A stretch of 64,000 nucleotides of DNA from Paenibacillus tyrphae (lineage in GTDB: Bacteria; Bacillota; Bacilli; Paenibacillales; NBRC-103111), in contig NZ_JAMZAW010000022.1 in assembly GCF_024158745.1 (NCBI RefSeq), positions 62,001 through 126,000 on the forward strand, written 5' to 3'. The translations under genes were made by a program, and so were the position numbers. The notes below the pieces were generated by a model. It searched no databases. It saw nothing but the letters and a program-made list of their open reading frames with translations, and was not told the origin of the DNA. This document shows positions 51,653 to 61,109 of this stretch, one piece after another. How positions within the stretch are numbered: the first letter of the stretch is position 1; each line of letters starts with the position of its first letter.

Positions 51653-53116
51653 TCAAGCCTCGCCGCCCCCGGCGCTCCGGTTCGCCTCTGCCCGGCTCAC
51701 CGCAAAATCGGCCAGCAGCCGCGCACCGTAGCCGGTCGCACCGGCCGGGTAATAGCCGCGCGCAGCCTTGGCCTGCACGGTGTTCGCCATGTCGATGTGC
51801 ACCCAGCGCATCGTCTCGGCCACAAAGCGGCGCAGGAACAGCGCCGCTACGATCGCTCCGCCGTACGAAATCGGCGGAATGTTGTTCATGTCCGCGTAAT
51901 CGCTGCGCAGCAGCTCCTCGTAGTCGTCGACGAGCGGCATCGGCCACAGCCGGTCTCCGCAATGCTCGCCGATGGCGGCCAGCGTGTCGACCAACTGGCG
52001 GTCGCCCCACGCCCCGGCGAGGCCCAGCCCGAGCGCTTCCCCGACGTTGCCCGTCAGCGTCGCGATGTCGATCACTTCCCGGGCACCGAGACGCCCGGCG
52101 TGCAGCAGCGCATCGGCCAGCACGAGGCGGCCTTCCGCGTCGGTGTTGCCGACCTGAACGGAGAGGCCGTTCGGGTACGTGACCACCGTGGACGGCACGA
52201 ACGCCGCCGCGTCAGGCATATTGTCCGCGACCGCGATCAGCGCGACGATGTTCGCCTGCAGCTCCGAGCGGCTGATCATATCCATCGCGCCAAGCACGGC
52301 GCAGGCGCCGCCCATATCGAACCGTGCGTCGCTGATATCCCGTCCGGACTTGACGTTCATGCCGCCCATATCGAACGTAATGCCTTTGCCCACGAGCGCC
52401 AGCAGCGGCTGCGCAGGATCGGTGCAGAACGTCAGCTCGATGAGCGCGGGCTTGTACTGGCTTCCCTGCGCGACGGTCAATAGCCCGTTCATGCCCAGGT
52501 CCGCGAGTTCCCGCTCCCCATAGACGCGAACGTTCACCGGCCGCTCCGCAAACCGGTCCCGAACGATCTCGACGAGCGATTCCGGATGCAGCACGTTCGG
52601 AGGCTCGTTGCACAGGTCGCGCGCAAACATTGCCCCTTCTGCGCGAATCGCCGTTTGATTCAGCACTTCCTCATAGGAAGCCTCACTTGCGCATACAAGG
52701 TGCAGATGCTCCACCGTTCGGGCTTCCTTGCGGGACTTGTACTTGTCGAACGCATACGAACCGAGCAGCCAGCCCTCCGCCCAAGCCCGCACCGCTTCTT
52801 CCTCGGAAAGCGAGCCGTTCAGCGCCCGGACGAACGATTCCAGCATGACGGTCACGGTCGCGAAGCCTTCCTTATGAACCACTCTGGCCGCGTTCCCAGC
52901 CGCCTCGCGCAGCCGTTCGGCATCGATCCTCGCTTCCGGTCCGAGTCCAACGATCAGCACGTGCGCCTCCTCGCCGCGGCCGTAAAACCAAGTGACCGCG
53001 CCGCGGGCTTTCATCCCAAGCCGCAGCTCCAGCCGCGGAACCGGCTGTCCGGCGTGCTCCGGGCACAGATAAACGGTGACATCCGCCGTTTGAACGAAAC
53101 CTGTCGTGATCTTCAT
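51653..53116 (-). CDS. Leucyl aminopeptidase (M17)
   Basis: 487 residues. An N-terminal macrodomain-like half precedes the two-zinc catalytic half: LVGKGITFDMGGMNVKSG near 248 (Lys and Asp ligands), ARFDMGGACAVLGAMDMI, and the signature VGNTDAEGRLVLADALL near 335. The usual Ser of FDSGG is Met. Starts at ATG 53116, overlapping the stop of the ATPase gene. It would digest peptides brought in by the transporter in the same operon. Confidence 0.9.
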   Translation of the reverse strand: MKITTGFVQTADVTVYLCPEHAGQPVPRLELRLGMKARGAVTWFYGRGEEAHVLIVGLGPEARIDAERLREAAGNAARVVHKEGFATVTVMLESFVRALNGSLSEEEAVRAWAEGWLLGSYAFDKYKSRKEARTVEHLHLVCASEASYEEVLNQTAIRAEGAMFARDLCNEPPNVLHPESLVEIVRDRFAERPVNVRVYGERELADLGMNGLLTVAQGSQYKPALIELTFCTDPAQPLLALVGKGITFDMGGMNVKSGRDISDARFDMGGACAVLGAMDMISRSELQANIVALIAVADNMPDAAAFVPSTVVTYPNGLSVQVGNTDAEGRLVLADALLHAGRLGAREVIDIATLTGNVGEALGLGLAGAWGDRQLVDTLAAIGEHCGDRLWPMPLVDDYEELLRSDYADMNNIPPISYGGAIVAALFLRRFVAETMRWVHIDMANTVQAKAARGYYPAGATGYGARLLADFAVSRAEANRSAGGGEA

Positions 53117-54090
53117 CCTTTGCTCTCCCCATACAAGTGGCAAGCCACGTAATGGCCCGGCTCCTGCTCCTGGAACACGGGCGCCTTCGTCCGGCAGACG
53201 TCCATTGCGGCTGGGCAGCGGGTATGAAACCGGCAGCCGGACGGCGGGTTGACCGGGCTGGGCAAATCGCCCTTCAGCACGATTTTCTCGCGCTTCAGCC
53301 GCGGGTCCGGCACGGGCACGGAAGAAAAGAGCGCCTGCGTGTACGGATGCAGCGGCTTTTCGTAGATCGCGTCCTTATCCGCCAGCTCGACCATCGAGCC
53401 GAGATACATGACGCCGATCCGGTCGCTGATATGCTCGACGACGCTCAGATCGTGGGAAATAAACAAATACGTCAGACCGAACTCCTCCTGCAAATCCTGT
53501 AGCAGGTTCAGCACCTGCGACTGGATAGATACGTCGAGCGCGGAGACCGGCTCGTCGGCCACGATCAAGCTCGGCTTCACCGCCAAGGCGCGGGCAATCC
53601 CGACGCGCTGGCGCTGGCCGCCGCTGAATTCGTGCGGGTAGCGCTCGCCGTGGAACGAGCTTAAGCCGACGACCTCAAGCAGCCGCTGTACGTCCTTCTC
53701 CCGCTCCGCCGCCGACATTTTCTCGTGAATGAGCAGCGGCTCGGCGATGATGTCCTTGATCTTCATGCGCGGATTAAGCGACGCGTACGGGTCCTGGAAC
53801 ACCATCTGCATCTGCCGCCGCAGCGGACGGATGCGGGATTCGTCCAGCCGACCGATCTCCTGCCCGTCGAACCAGATCTCGCCTTCGCTCGGCGCCAGAA
53901 GCCGCGTAATCAGGCGGCCTGTCGTCGATTTGCCGCAGCCGCTCTCGCCGACGATGCTGAACGTCTCGCCCTTGCGGATGGAGAAAGATACGTTATCCAC
54001 CGCCTGCAGCAAAGCCGGCTTCCCGAACCACCCTTTCTTGATCGGAAACACTTTGCGCAGGTTTTTCACTTCCACCAGCGGTTTCGTCAC
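53113..54090 (-). CDS. Oligopeptide ABC transporter ATP-binding protein (OppF/DppF type)
   Basis: 325 residues. Walker A is IVGESGCGKSTTGRLITRLL, the signature is HEFSGGQRQRVGIARALAVK and Walker B is LIVADEPVSALDVSIQSQVL. The C-terminal oligopeptide-transporter extension has four cysteines as an Fe-S cluster-type motif (CRFHTRCPAAMDVCRTKAP, then C in ACHLYG). Starts at GTG 54090 overlapping the partner's stop. Confidence 0.93.
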   Translation of the reverse strand: MTKPLVEVKNLRKVFPIKKGWFGKPALLQAVDNVSFSIRKGETFSIVGESGCGKSTTGRLITRLLAPSEGEIWFDGQEIGRLDESRIRPLRRQMQMVFQDPYASLNPRMKIKDIIAEPLLIHEKMSAAEREKDVQRLLEVVGLSSFHGERYPHEFSGGQRQRVGIARALAVKPSLIVADEPVSALDVSIQSQVLNLLQDLQEEFGLTYLFISHDLSVVEHISDRIGVMYLGSMVELADKDAIYEKPLHPYTQALFSSVPVPDPRLKREKIVLKGDLPSPVNPPSGCRFHTRCPAAMDVCRTKAPVFQEQEPGHYVACHLYGESKG

Positions 54091-55085
54091 GCTTCCCCTT
54101 CTCCCTTCGCGCTATCGTTCTCATAGAGCCAGCAGCGGCACTTTCGGCCGCCGGTGGTCTGTCCCAGCTGCGGCTCCCGCTCGCGGCAGATGTCCATCAC
54201 CGCCGAGCAGCGGGGAGCGAACTTGCAGCCGGCAGGCATGTTCGTCAAATCCGGCACGTTGCCGGGGATCGATTCGAGCCGCCGGTGATTCTGCCGCAGC
54301 TTCGGCACCGAATGAATAAGCCCCTTCGTATACGGATGCTGCGGGTCGTCGAAAATATCCAGCACGTTCCCTTCCTCGACGACGCGTCCGGCGTACATGA
54401 CGATGACGCGGTCGCACATTTCGGCCACCACGCCCAAATCGTGGGTGATCAGCATGATGGACATGTCGTTCTCGTCCTTCAGCTTCTTCATCAGGTCCAA
54501 AATTTGCGCCTGGATCGTCACGTCCAGCGCGGTGGTCGGCTCGTCGGCAATAAGGAGCTGCGGATTACAGGACATCGCCATGGCGATCATGACCCGCTGC
54601 CGCATGCCGCCCGAGAGCTGGTGCGGATATTCGTCGATGACATCCTCGGCGCGCGGAATGCCGACCAGCTTCAGCATATGAACGGCGTGCTCCCGCGCCT
54701 TGCTTTTATCGTATTTCAAGTGCAGTCGGATCGCTTCCACGAGCTGCTTGCCGATCTTGAGCACCGGATTGAGCGACGTCATCGGCTCCTGGAAAATCAT
54801 CGCGATGTCTTTGCCCCGGATACGGCGCATGTCGCTTTCGGACAGCGCGACCAGATCCTTCTCCTGAAAACGGACCGTTCCCCCGACTATGCTCCCCGGA
54901 GTGCCGTGCAGCAGCCGCATGACGGACAAGGACGTGACGCTTTTGCCGCAGCCGGATTCTCCGACCAGACCGAGCACTTCGCCTTTGTTCACATGAAAAT
55001 CGACGCCGTCGATCGCGTTGACTTTGCCTTGATCCCGGGTGAACTGTGTCTTGAGGCCTTTCACGTCAAGTAGTTTTTGAGTCAT
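54087..55085 (-). CDS. Oligopeptide ABC transporter ATP-binding protein (OppD/DppD type)
   Basis: 332 residues. Walker A is LVGESGCGKSVTSLSVMRLL, the signature is HQLSGGMRQRVMIAMAMSCN and Walker B is LLIADEPTTALDVTIQAQIL. The C-terminal cysteine motif is CKFAPRCSAVMDICREREPQ with a final Cys in RKCRCW. The ATG follows CAGGAGTAACGCGA. Pairs with the OppF-type subunit. Confidence 0.93.
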   Translation of the reverse strand: MTQKLLDVKGLKTQFTRDQGKVNAIDGVDFHVNKGEVLGLVGESGCGKSVTSLSVMRLLHGTPGSIVGGTVRFQEKDLVALSESDMRRIRGKDIAMIFQEPMTSLNPVLKIGKQLVEAIRLHLKYDKSKAREHAVHMLKLVGIPRAEDVIDEYPHQLSGGMRQRVMIAMAMSCNPQLLIADEPTTALDVTIQAQILDLMKKLKDENDMSIMLITHDLGVVAEMCDRVIVMYAGRVVEEGNVLDIFDDPQHPYTKGLIHSVPKLRQNHRRLESIPGNVPDLTNMPAGCKFAPRCSAVMDICREREPQLGQTTGGRKCRCWLYENDSAKGEGEA

Positions 55086-55101
55086 TCGCGTTACTCCTGT
55101 T

Positions 55102-55998
55102 CTAATTCTTGATCTTCGGATCGAGCGCGTCTCTCAAACCGTCTCCCAGTATATTGAAGGCGAGAACCGTCAGGAAAATGGCGGCTCCCGGAAAATAAAC
55201 GACATGCGGCGCGATGCTGAGGTAATCGCGGCCCATGCTCAGCATGGCCCCCCAGTCCGGGTCCGAAGGCTTCGCCCCGAGGCCGAGAAAGCTCAGACCC
55301 GATGCGGCCAAAATCGTCGTCCCGATCCGCATCGTGAAGTAAACGATCAGACTCGGAACGGTTTCGGGAAAAATATGCCGGGCAATAATCCGCACGTTGT
55401 TCGCCCCGATGGAACGGGCCGCTTCCACATACAGCGATTCCTTCGTTTCCAGGGTGGCGCTGCGGATCAGCCTCGCGAACGACGGAATGCCGAAGATCGC
55501 AACGGCGACCACGACGTTCATCAGCCCCGGCCCGAGAATGGCGACGATGCCGATCGCCAGCAGCAGATCAGGGAACGAGAACATGACGTCGCTGCTCCGC
55601 ATGATCAGCCGGTCGAGCCAACCGCCGTAATAGCCGCTGATCAGCCCGAGCAGCGTGCCGATGGCTGCGCCGATCAGAACGGCGCTGAGGCCGACGGACA
55701 GCGACAGCCGGGTGCCGACGAGAATGCGGCTGAAAATATCGCGGCCGTACTCGTCCGTACCGGCCAAATGCTTCGCCGACGGACCGGACAAAATGTTGTC
55801 GTAATCCGGCACGGACGGATCGTAAGGCGCAAGCGCGGGACCGATTACCGCAACGACGACGAGCAGCGCGATGAACAAGCCTGCAGCGAACGCGAGCTTT
55901 TGCTTTTTCATTTTGATCCAAAAATCGCGGAGCGGACTGCTTTTCGTTAAAGGAACGGCCGTATCCGCAGCATGATCGATGACGATGTTTTGACTCAT
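55102..55998 (-). CDS. Oligopeptide ABC transporter permease (OppC/DppC type)
   Basis: 298 residues with an N-terminal cytoplasmic segment, six spans and the conserved GTDEYGRDIFSRILVGTRLS near 75. The coupling region is YVEAARSIGANNVRIIARHI. The ATG follows GAGGAGGACCACC. Confidence 0.93.
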   Translation of the reverse strand: MSQNIVIDHAADTAVPLTKSSPLRDFWIKMKKQKLAFAAGLFIALLVVVAVIGPALAPYDPSVPDYDNILSGPSAKHLAGTDEYGRDIFSRILVGTRLSLSVGLSAVLIGAAIGTLLGLISGYYGGWLDRLIMRSSDVMFSFPDLLLAIGIVAILGPGLMNVVVAVAIFGIPSFARLIRSATLETKESLYVEAARSIGANNVRIIARHIFPETVPSLIVYFTMRIGTTILAASGLSFLGLGAKPSDPDWGAMLSMGRDYLSIAPHVVYFPGAAIFLTVLAFNILGDGLRDALDPKIKN

Positions 55999-56009
55999 GG
56001 TGGTCCTCC

Positions 56010-56939
56010 TCAGTTCTGGCCCGACAGGCGAATTTTAGGATTGAGAACGCCATACAGGACGTCAACGAGCAAGTTGACCAGAATGAATTCGACGGCGAAC
56101 AGCAGAAGTTCCGCTTGAATGACCGTATAATCGCGGAAGGCGATCGAATCGATCAGCAGCCGCCCGAGCCCCGGGATACTGAATACCGTCTCGACAATAA
56201 CCGAGCCGCCGAGCAGAAAGCCGAACTGAAGCCCGGCCACGGTGATGACGGAGATCATCGAGTTTTTCATCGCATGCCCCCAGACGACCGTGCGTTCGTT
56301 CAAGCCTTTGGCCCGGCCGGTCCGGATGTAGTCCTGCTTCAGCGATTCCAGCAGGGAAGCCCGGGAGAAGCGCGCCAGCATCGACATGATGCCTGCTCCG
56401 AGCGTAATCGAAGGAAGCACGTAGCCCTCCCACGAATCGACGCCTCCGGTCGGCAGCCAGCCGAGCTGCACGGAGAACAGCTGGATGAGCAGTAGCCCGA
56501 GCCAGAACGGCGGCACCGAAATGCCCGAGACCGCGGTCAGCATACTCAAATAGTCCGGCCAGCGGTTGCGTTTCGTCGCCGAGATGACGCCGATCACGAT
56601 TCCGAACAGAAGTGCCCAGCCCATGCTGAAAATCGTCAGCCAAATCGTCGGCATCATACGCGAGGCAAGCATCTCCGTCACCGGCTGGCCGGTTTTGAGC
56701 GATTGGCCCAAATCTCCCTGCAGCAGATGCGACATATAGATGAAATATTGCTCCCAGAGCGGCTTGTCGAGGCCGAGCTCGGCCTGAATGCGGCTGATGT
56801 CTTCGAGCGTGGCTTCCTTGCCGGCCACGAGCCGCGCCGGATCGCCGGGAATCAAGTGGATGAACAGAAAGATCAAGACGGAAACGATAAAAAGAATCGG
56901 AATGACGGCAACCAATCGTTTAAGCACATACTGAGCCAA
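56010..56939 (-). CDS. Oligopeptide ABC transporter permease (OppB/DppB type)
   Basis: 309 residues, six spans. Family motif LIHLIPGDPARLVAGKEATL near 27, then coupling loop QDYIRTGRAKGLNERTVVWG and the C-terminal GLGRLLIDSIAFRDYTVIQA. Starts at TTG 56939 after GAGGAGGAGTG. 11 bases upstream of the OppC-type gene. Confidence 0.93.
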   Translation of the reverse strand: MAQYVLKRLVAVIPILFIVSVLIFLFIHLIPGDPARLVAGKEATLEDISRIQAELGLDKPLWEQYFIYMSHLLQGDLGQSLKTGQPVTEMLASRMMPTIWLTIFSMGWALLFGIVIGVISATKRNRWPDYLSMLTAVSGISVPPFWLGLLLIQLFSVQLGWLPTGGVDSWEGYVLPSITLGAGIMSMLARFSRASLLESLKQDYIRTGRAKGLNERTVVWGHAMKNSMISVITVAGLQFGFLLGGSVIVETVFSIPGLGRLLIDSIAFRDYTVIQAELLLFAVEFILVNLLVDVLYGVLNPKIRLSGQN

Positions 56940-57034
56940 GCTTTTACACTCCTCCTCTGAAAACCTGCCATTAGGCGAGATGCTGTGGTGAGCACCGCAC
57001 CGGAGGGCGGGTCAACACAGCATCAGGTCAGGAC

Positions 57035-58618
57035 TTACTTCTTGATTTCGGCTTCGCGGACGTTGATCGAGCCGTCCGGATATACTTTCACGCCTTCGAG
57101 GTAGTTTTTCTTGCCGGATACGATCTGGTCGACGGCAAGGAACACCCACGGAGCGTCTTTATAGATTTGCGCTTGAATATCGGCGTAAACGGCTTTTTGC
57201 TCGTCGGCGTTCGACAGCTTGTTTGCTTTTGCGATCAGCTCGTCTACTTTGTCGTTTTTGTAGTAAGCGGTGTTCGCTCCGTTCGGAGGGAACATTTCGC
57301 TCGCAAAGAGCGGGCGTGTCGCCGCATCGGCGTCGGCCGAGGACGGGGACCAGCTGACGTACCACATTTGCACCTTGGATTCCTGCGGCGTTTTGGCTGA
57401 GTTGATCTCGTTGGACAGCGTGCCTTCTTCCATCGGCTTCACGTCGAGCGTAATGCCTACGGCCGCCAGCTGCTGCTGAACGAACTGCATGCCTTTGACC
57501 GTTTCGGAATCGGAGCTGCCCCAGATTTCGGCTTTGAACCCGTTCTCGAGGCCGGCTTCCTTCAGGAGCGCTTTCGCTTTCTCCACGTTGCCGTCATACG
57601 GCGTTTGCTTCGCATAGAATTGCGTTTTGGACGACATGGTCGAGTCCAGCTTCTCGGCAAAGCCCGATTTGACGACTTTGATATAGGCGTCTTTGTTGAT
57701 CGCATAGTTGATCGCCTGACGGACGCGGACGTCGTCGAACGGCTTCTTCGTCATGTTCATCGTGATGTAGCGCGCAATCGTCGAAGGCGTTTTATCCACG
57801 GCGATGCCGTTCTTTCCGTTCACCTGCTCCACCTGCTCGGTCGGCAGCGGATAGACGAAATCGGCTTCGCCCGTTTTCAGCATCGCGACGCGGGAACCGT
57901 TCTCCGGCACCGGCTTGAAGGTAATAGTATCCACCTTCGGCAGGCCTTTTTCCCAATAATCGGCGTTCTTCTCGATCGTCATCCGGTCGCCCTGTACCCA
58001 TTCTTTATACTTGAACGGACCGGTGCCAACCGGGTGCTGGCCGATATCTTTGCCGTACTTCTCCAGCGCCTGCGGGCTGATGATCATGAGCATGGCCAGC
58101 TTGTTCAGCATCGCGGAATACGGCTGGGACAGCGTGATTTTTACCGTTTTGGCGTCCACGACTTCGGTTTTCTCCACGGCGGCGAAGCTGCGCGCCATTT
58201 TCAGGTTGTTATCTTTGTTTTTCACCCGGTCGAGGTTGACTTTGACCGCTTCCGCGTTGAACGGCGTACCGTCGTGGAACTTGATATTTTCCTTGAGCTT
58301 GAAGGTGTATACCTTCGCGTCCGGGCTCACTTCGTACGATTCGGCCAGTACGGGCACGACCTTCATATCCTGATCGAAGCCGAGCAGGCCTTGATACATC
58401 GTGCGGTAGCCGGAAATGGACAGCGTATCGGCCGCGTTGTGCGGGTCCAACGTCACGAAGTTGGCGTTGACTGCAATCGTGATGCCGTTGCCTTCCTTCT
58501 TGGCCGTCGGCTGCTGGGCCTCGCCTTGCTGCTGCGGCTTGCCTGCGCCGCCGCTACAGCCTGCAAACATCGCGCCGGCGAGCACCAATGCCGTAAAAGC
58601 TGCGAAACGTTTTTTCAT
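57035..58618 (-). CDS. Peptide ABC transporter substrate-binding lipoprotein (family 5)
   Basis: 527 residues. Lipoprotein signal with lipobox AGAMFAGC at Cys21 and a Gln-rich linker. Then the SBP_bac_5 fold: FVTLDPHNAADTLSISGYRT near 55, YTFKLKENIKFHDGTPFNAE near 107, and IGQHPVGTGPFKYKEWVQGD near 192. The final part SPSSADADAATRPLFASEMF and YYKNDKVDELIAKANKLSN is typical of dipeptide/glutathione binders. ATG follows GGGGGG. Placed between asparaginase and the permeases. Confidence 0.92.
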   Translation of the reverse strand: MKKRFAAFTALVLAGAMFAGCSGGAGKPQQQGEAQQPTAKKEGNGITIAVNANFVTLDPHNAADTLSISGYRTMYQGLLGFDQDMKVVPVLAESYEVSPDAKVYTFKLKENIKFHDGTPFNAEAVKVNLDRVKNKDNNLKMARSFAAVEKTEVVDAKTVKITLSQPYSAMLNKLAMLMIISPQALEKYGKDIGQHPVGTGPFKYKEWVQGDRMTIEKNADYWEKGLPKVDTITFKPVPENGSRVAMLKTGEADFVYPLPTEQVEQVNGKNGIAVDKTPSTIARYITMNMTKKPFDDVRVRQAINYAINKDAYIKVVKSGFAEKLDSTMSSKTQFYAKQTPYDGNVEKAKALLKEAGLENGFKAEIWGSSDSETVKGMQFVQQQLAAVGITLDVKPMEEGTLSNEINSAKTPQESKVQMWYVSWSPSSADADAATRPLFASEMFPPNGANTAYYKNDKVDELIAKANKLSNADEQKAVYADIQAQIYKDAPWVFLAVDQIVSGKKNYLEGVKVYPDGSINVREAEIKK

Positions 58619-58729
58619 GGAAAATCCCCCCGTTTTTTATTGATTTATGCTAAATCTTCCTGCCGGACGAACAAGCCGTTCATCCAAAAGAGGGAAGATC
58701 GTTACCCATAGGTCGGTGAAATCGTCCGA

Positions 58730-59728
58730 CTATAAACGGAATACAGTTTTTCTCTCGCCTACGACGATATGGTTATCGTTTTTGATCTCCTTCGGAGCCA
58801 GCGCGTACAACCGGTCGATCGTATCGCGGTTGTCGTAGCCGATCTGCTCCAGAATCGAAGCGGCGATAATCGGCCATACGAGCTCCGAGCCGTCCAGTAC
58901 TTTTAAGGCGAAGCTCATGCGCTCCTTTTTGAGCCCGAAGCCGTATACTCCTTTGGCGCCGCCCTTGGCGACAATGTTCGGATCGGTCAGCAGCGCGGTG
59001 CAGATAAAGTCGTGGCTGGCGATGATCTCCGGGTGCGCGTTCATGTAGCCGGCGATTTTCGTCACCGCCGCTCTCGTATCGGCATTTGCTATCAGATCAG
59101 GGCACGCCAGCTTCAGGTAAGCGCGAGCGATGTTTTGGAGCGGCATCGCATAAACCGGAAAGCCGCAGCCGTCTACTCCGATGCGGATGTCTTCTTTTGG
59201 ATAGTCGGCCATCTCGGCCATCGCTTCCAGGCTTAGCTGCTGCGCCGGGTGGTCGATGCTCCAGTAGGTTTCGAGGTCGTAGCCGAGCTCCTTAGACAGC
59301 GCGAGAAAACCGGAATGCTTGCCGGAGCAGTTATGGTACAGCTTGCGTTTCTCCAGATGATCCCAGTAGCAGGCCGCCCGCGGTGCTTCGTTGAGCGGGT
59401 AAGTCGGACAGCACAGGATGTCTTCTTCCTTCAGCCCGGTTTTCTGCAAAACCGACTCGAGCGCCTCAATATGATACTTCTCTCCTCGGTGCGAGGCAGC
59501 GAACAGAGCCGCTTCCTTCGGGCTCAGCTTGAATTTTTCGTCGATGCCGTTCTTGATAACCGGGATCGCCTGAAACGGCTTCGCCGCCGAACGCAAAAAC
59601 GTCATATGCTGTTCGTCGCCGACAGAATGCACAATCCGGCCGTTCTCGTCCATTCCGCAGACGAGGCCCATATGTACATTTTCCAGCACGCCTCCGCGGT
59701 ATTCTTCCACCAATCGTTCGAAGCCCAT
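58730..59728 (-). CDS. Asparaginase (thermolabile L-asparaginase II family)
   Basis: 332 residues of the PF06089-type asparaginase. Motifs: FLRSAAKPFQAIPVI near 52 (SxxK-like Ser-Lys), ASHRGEKYHIEALESVLQKT near 80, HNCSGKHSGFLALSKELGYD near 130, IGVDGCGFPVYAMPLQNIAR near 180, and GGAKGVYGFGLKKERMSFAL. Hydrolyses asparagine or a related beta-amide to aspartate and ammonia. ATG 59728 is preferred because AAAGGAAATGAG precedes it; ATG 59752 lacks a site. First gene of the peptide-transport operon, suggesting joint nitrogen scavenging. Confidence 0.88.
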   Translation of the reverse strand: MGFERLVEEYRGGVLENVHMGLVCGMDENGRIVHSVGDEQHMTFLRSAAKPFQAIPVIKNGIDEKFKLSPKEAALFAASHRGEKYHIEALESVLQKTGLKEEDILCCPTYPLNEAPRAACYWDHLEKRKLYHNCSGKHSGFLALSKELGYDLETYWSIDHPAQQLSLEAMAEMADYPKEDIRIGVDGCGFPVYAMPLQNIARAYLKLACPDLIANADTRAAVTKIAGYMNAHPEIIASHDFICTALLTDPNIVAKGGAKGVYGFGLKKERMSFALKVLDGSELVWPIIAASILEQIGYDNRDTIDRLYALAPKEIKNDNHIVVGERKTVFRL

Positions 59729-59895
59729 AAGTAACTCATTTCCTTTCGGCATGTGAAGTTCAAGCTGTTCCGCTGCGGTTAACGGCCCGAGCTCCTCGCT
59801 TTGCTAACGCTTTCAAGTCGGGTTCGTCGGATCCGGAACCGCTTCAAATGATTCCTTGAACAAATTTAATTCATTTATTTTCACCACTGATGTTA

Positions 59896-59925
59896 ATAAT
59901 AACAGCCGTTTTTTTCGCTTGTCAA
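59896..59925 (-). promoter_or_regulatory. Probable promoter of the asparaginase-peptide transport operon
   Basis: Read leftward: TTGACA (complement of 59920-59925), 18-base spacer, TATTAT (complement of 59896-59901). The surrounding 59860-59980 stretch is strongly AT-rich. No nitrogen-regulator site is recognised. Confidence 0.5.
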
Positions 59926-60045
59926 TAAATATTTGAATAAATTGTGAAGATAAATAGCACTTTCGGAGATGGATTCGAAGAATGTAAGTTTTATTTATTC
60001 CAGTGACGGTATTAATTTCATCTCCTGTCGTTTTTGACCTACGTA

Positions 60046-60100
60046 CAACAAAAAGACCGCCTCTCCCCCAAGCCGTTTAGCCGGGAAGCGTGCGGTCTTT
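60046..60100 (-). terminator. Intrinsic terminator after the unknown gene at 60200-61045
   Basis: AAAGACCGC (60052-60060) and GCGGTCTTT (60092-60100) pair perfectly over 9 bp. Read leftward a run CTTTTTGTTG follows. Confidence 0.7.
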
Positions 60101-60199
60101 CGGGTTTCAACCGTATGCCCGTTATCCGTGCGTCGTGCGTCTTCTCGCATTTCGATCAAAATTGCCGCCATCCGAGCGGTTCGGTTCGCCCGCTTCTCT

Positions 60200-61045
60200 T
60201 TAAGCCCGATGCCCGAAAATCCTTGCAAAATTAGCCATATTTCGCATCAAGGTATCCGTCTTCGCAAGCGGCGTCAGCTCCAGCTTACGGTTTATGTCCA
60301 GCAAGAAGGAGGCCGTATCGGCGCCTGCGAACCGATTGTCAAGCTTCGTCGTCTTCAGCTCTTGCATCAGTTGTTTCGTTTCCTCGCGATACTTGCTCAC
60401 CCACTGCTCATTTTGCGGGATTTTTTGCACAAACGAAAACAAAATGCTACCCCATTCGCCGCCGCCGGTTACCGCTTCGTGCAGCTTTTTGTAAGTATCC
60501 GGTTCGAACCTCTTCATCAGCTCGTTGATGTCCACATAGTCTTCCGGTGCTCCGACCGGCCGGGATGGCGGCATTTTGTAGGAGACGCTTCCCGTGGCCG
60601 GATCAACCGTTCCCTTCGCGCCGATGACGGCAATATGATTCATGATCGCCATCAACTCGGACGATTCGCCGCCCGACATATAACGGTCCGCCACATATTT
60701 TGCCTGCGCCAATCCCGCTTCCCGCAACGCGGCGCGCTCCCCTTCGTCCGAAACGGAGCCGCCCGGCAGCAGATTGGAGCCGATGATCGTATGCACCGCA
60801 TCGCTGACCTCCTGCGGCTTCCCTTCGAGCAGCCGGTTCAGCGACTCGTCGATTTGAGCCGATACGAAAATTTTGCCCACGTGGTGCTTGATTGCGCCTT
60901 CGGCCAACTGCCGGCCGGTTGGGCTGATTTCGACCGTGTCATGCTTCAAGCCGGCAATCGTCCCCGGTCTCAGACCGGGCTTGCTCTCCTGCTCGCGGAT
61001 CGCGTACAGGTTCAAGATGCTGCTTCCTTCGCCGGAAACTTTCAC
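60200..61045 (-). CDS. Conserved-looking protein of unknown function
   Basis: 281 residues starting at GTG 61045, six bases after GGAGGGG region (KVSGEGSSILNLYAIREQES). No signal peptide or membrane span. It is mainly helical and polar, with VEISPTGRQLAEGAIKHHVG near 40 and EDYVDINELMKRFEPDTYKK near 175. The phrase EISPTGRQLA recalls the starts of flagellar regulators such as FlgM, but the rest does not fit, so I do not assign a family. Monocistronic, with its own ribosome-binding site and terminator, 65 bases downstream of the MocR gene. Confidence 0.7.
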   Translation of the reverse strand: MKVSGEGSSILNLYAIREQESKPGLRPGTIAGLKHDTVEISPTGRQLAEGAIKHHVGKIFVSAQIDESLNRLLEGKPQEVSDAVHTIIGSNLLPGGSVSDEGERAALREAGLAQAKYVADRYMSGGESSELMAIMNHIAVIGAKGTVDPATGSVSYKMPPSRPVGAPEDYVDINELMKRFEPDTYKKLHEAVTGGGEWGSILFSFVQKIPQNEQWVSKYREETKQLMQELKTTKLDNRFAGADTASFLLDINRKLELTPLAKTDTLMRNMANFARIFGHRA

Positions 61046-61109
61046 GTTACCCCTCCTCTTCAAAATAAAAGAAAATCGACATCCTACTGGATATATCGTC
61101 CATATTCTT

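Noticed and set aside
60046..60100. Repeat-family member near 60 kb
   Set aside because: The hairpin is an ordinary terminator; none of the family landmarks (AATAGAGG, GGGGTATCTAC, TACCCCACCTCC) are present beside it.
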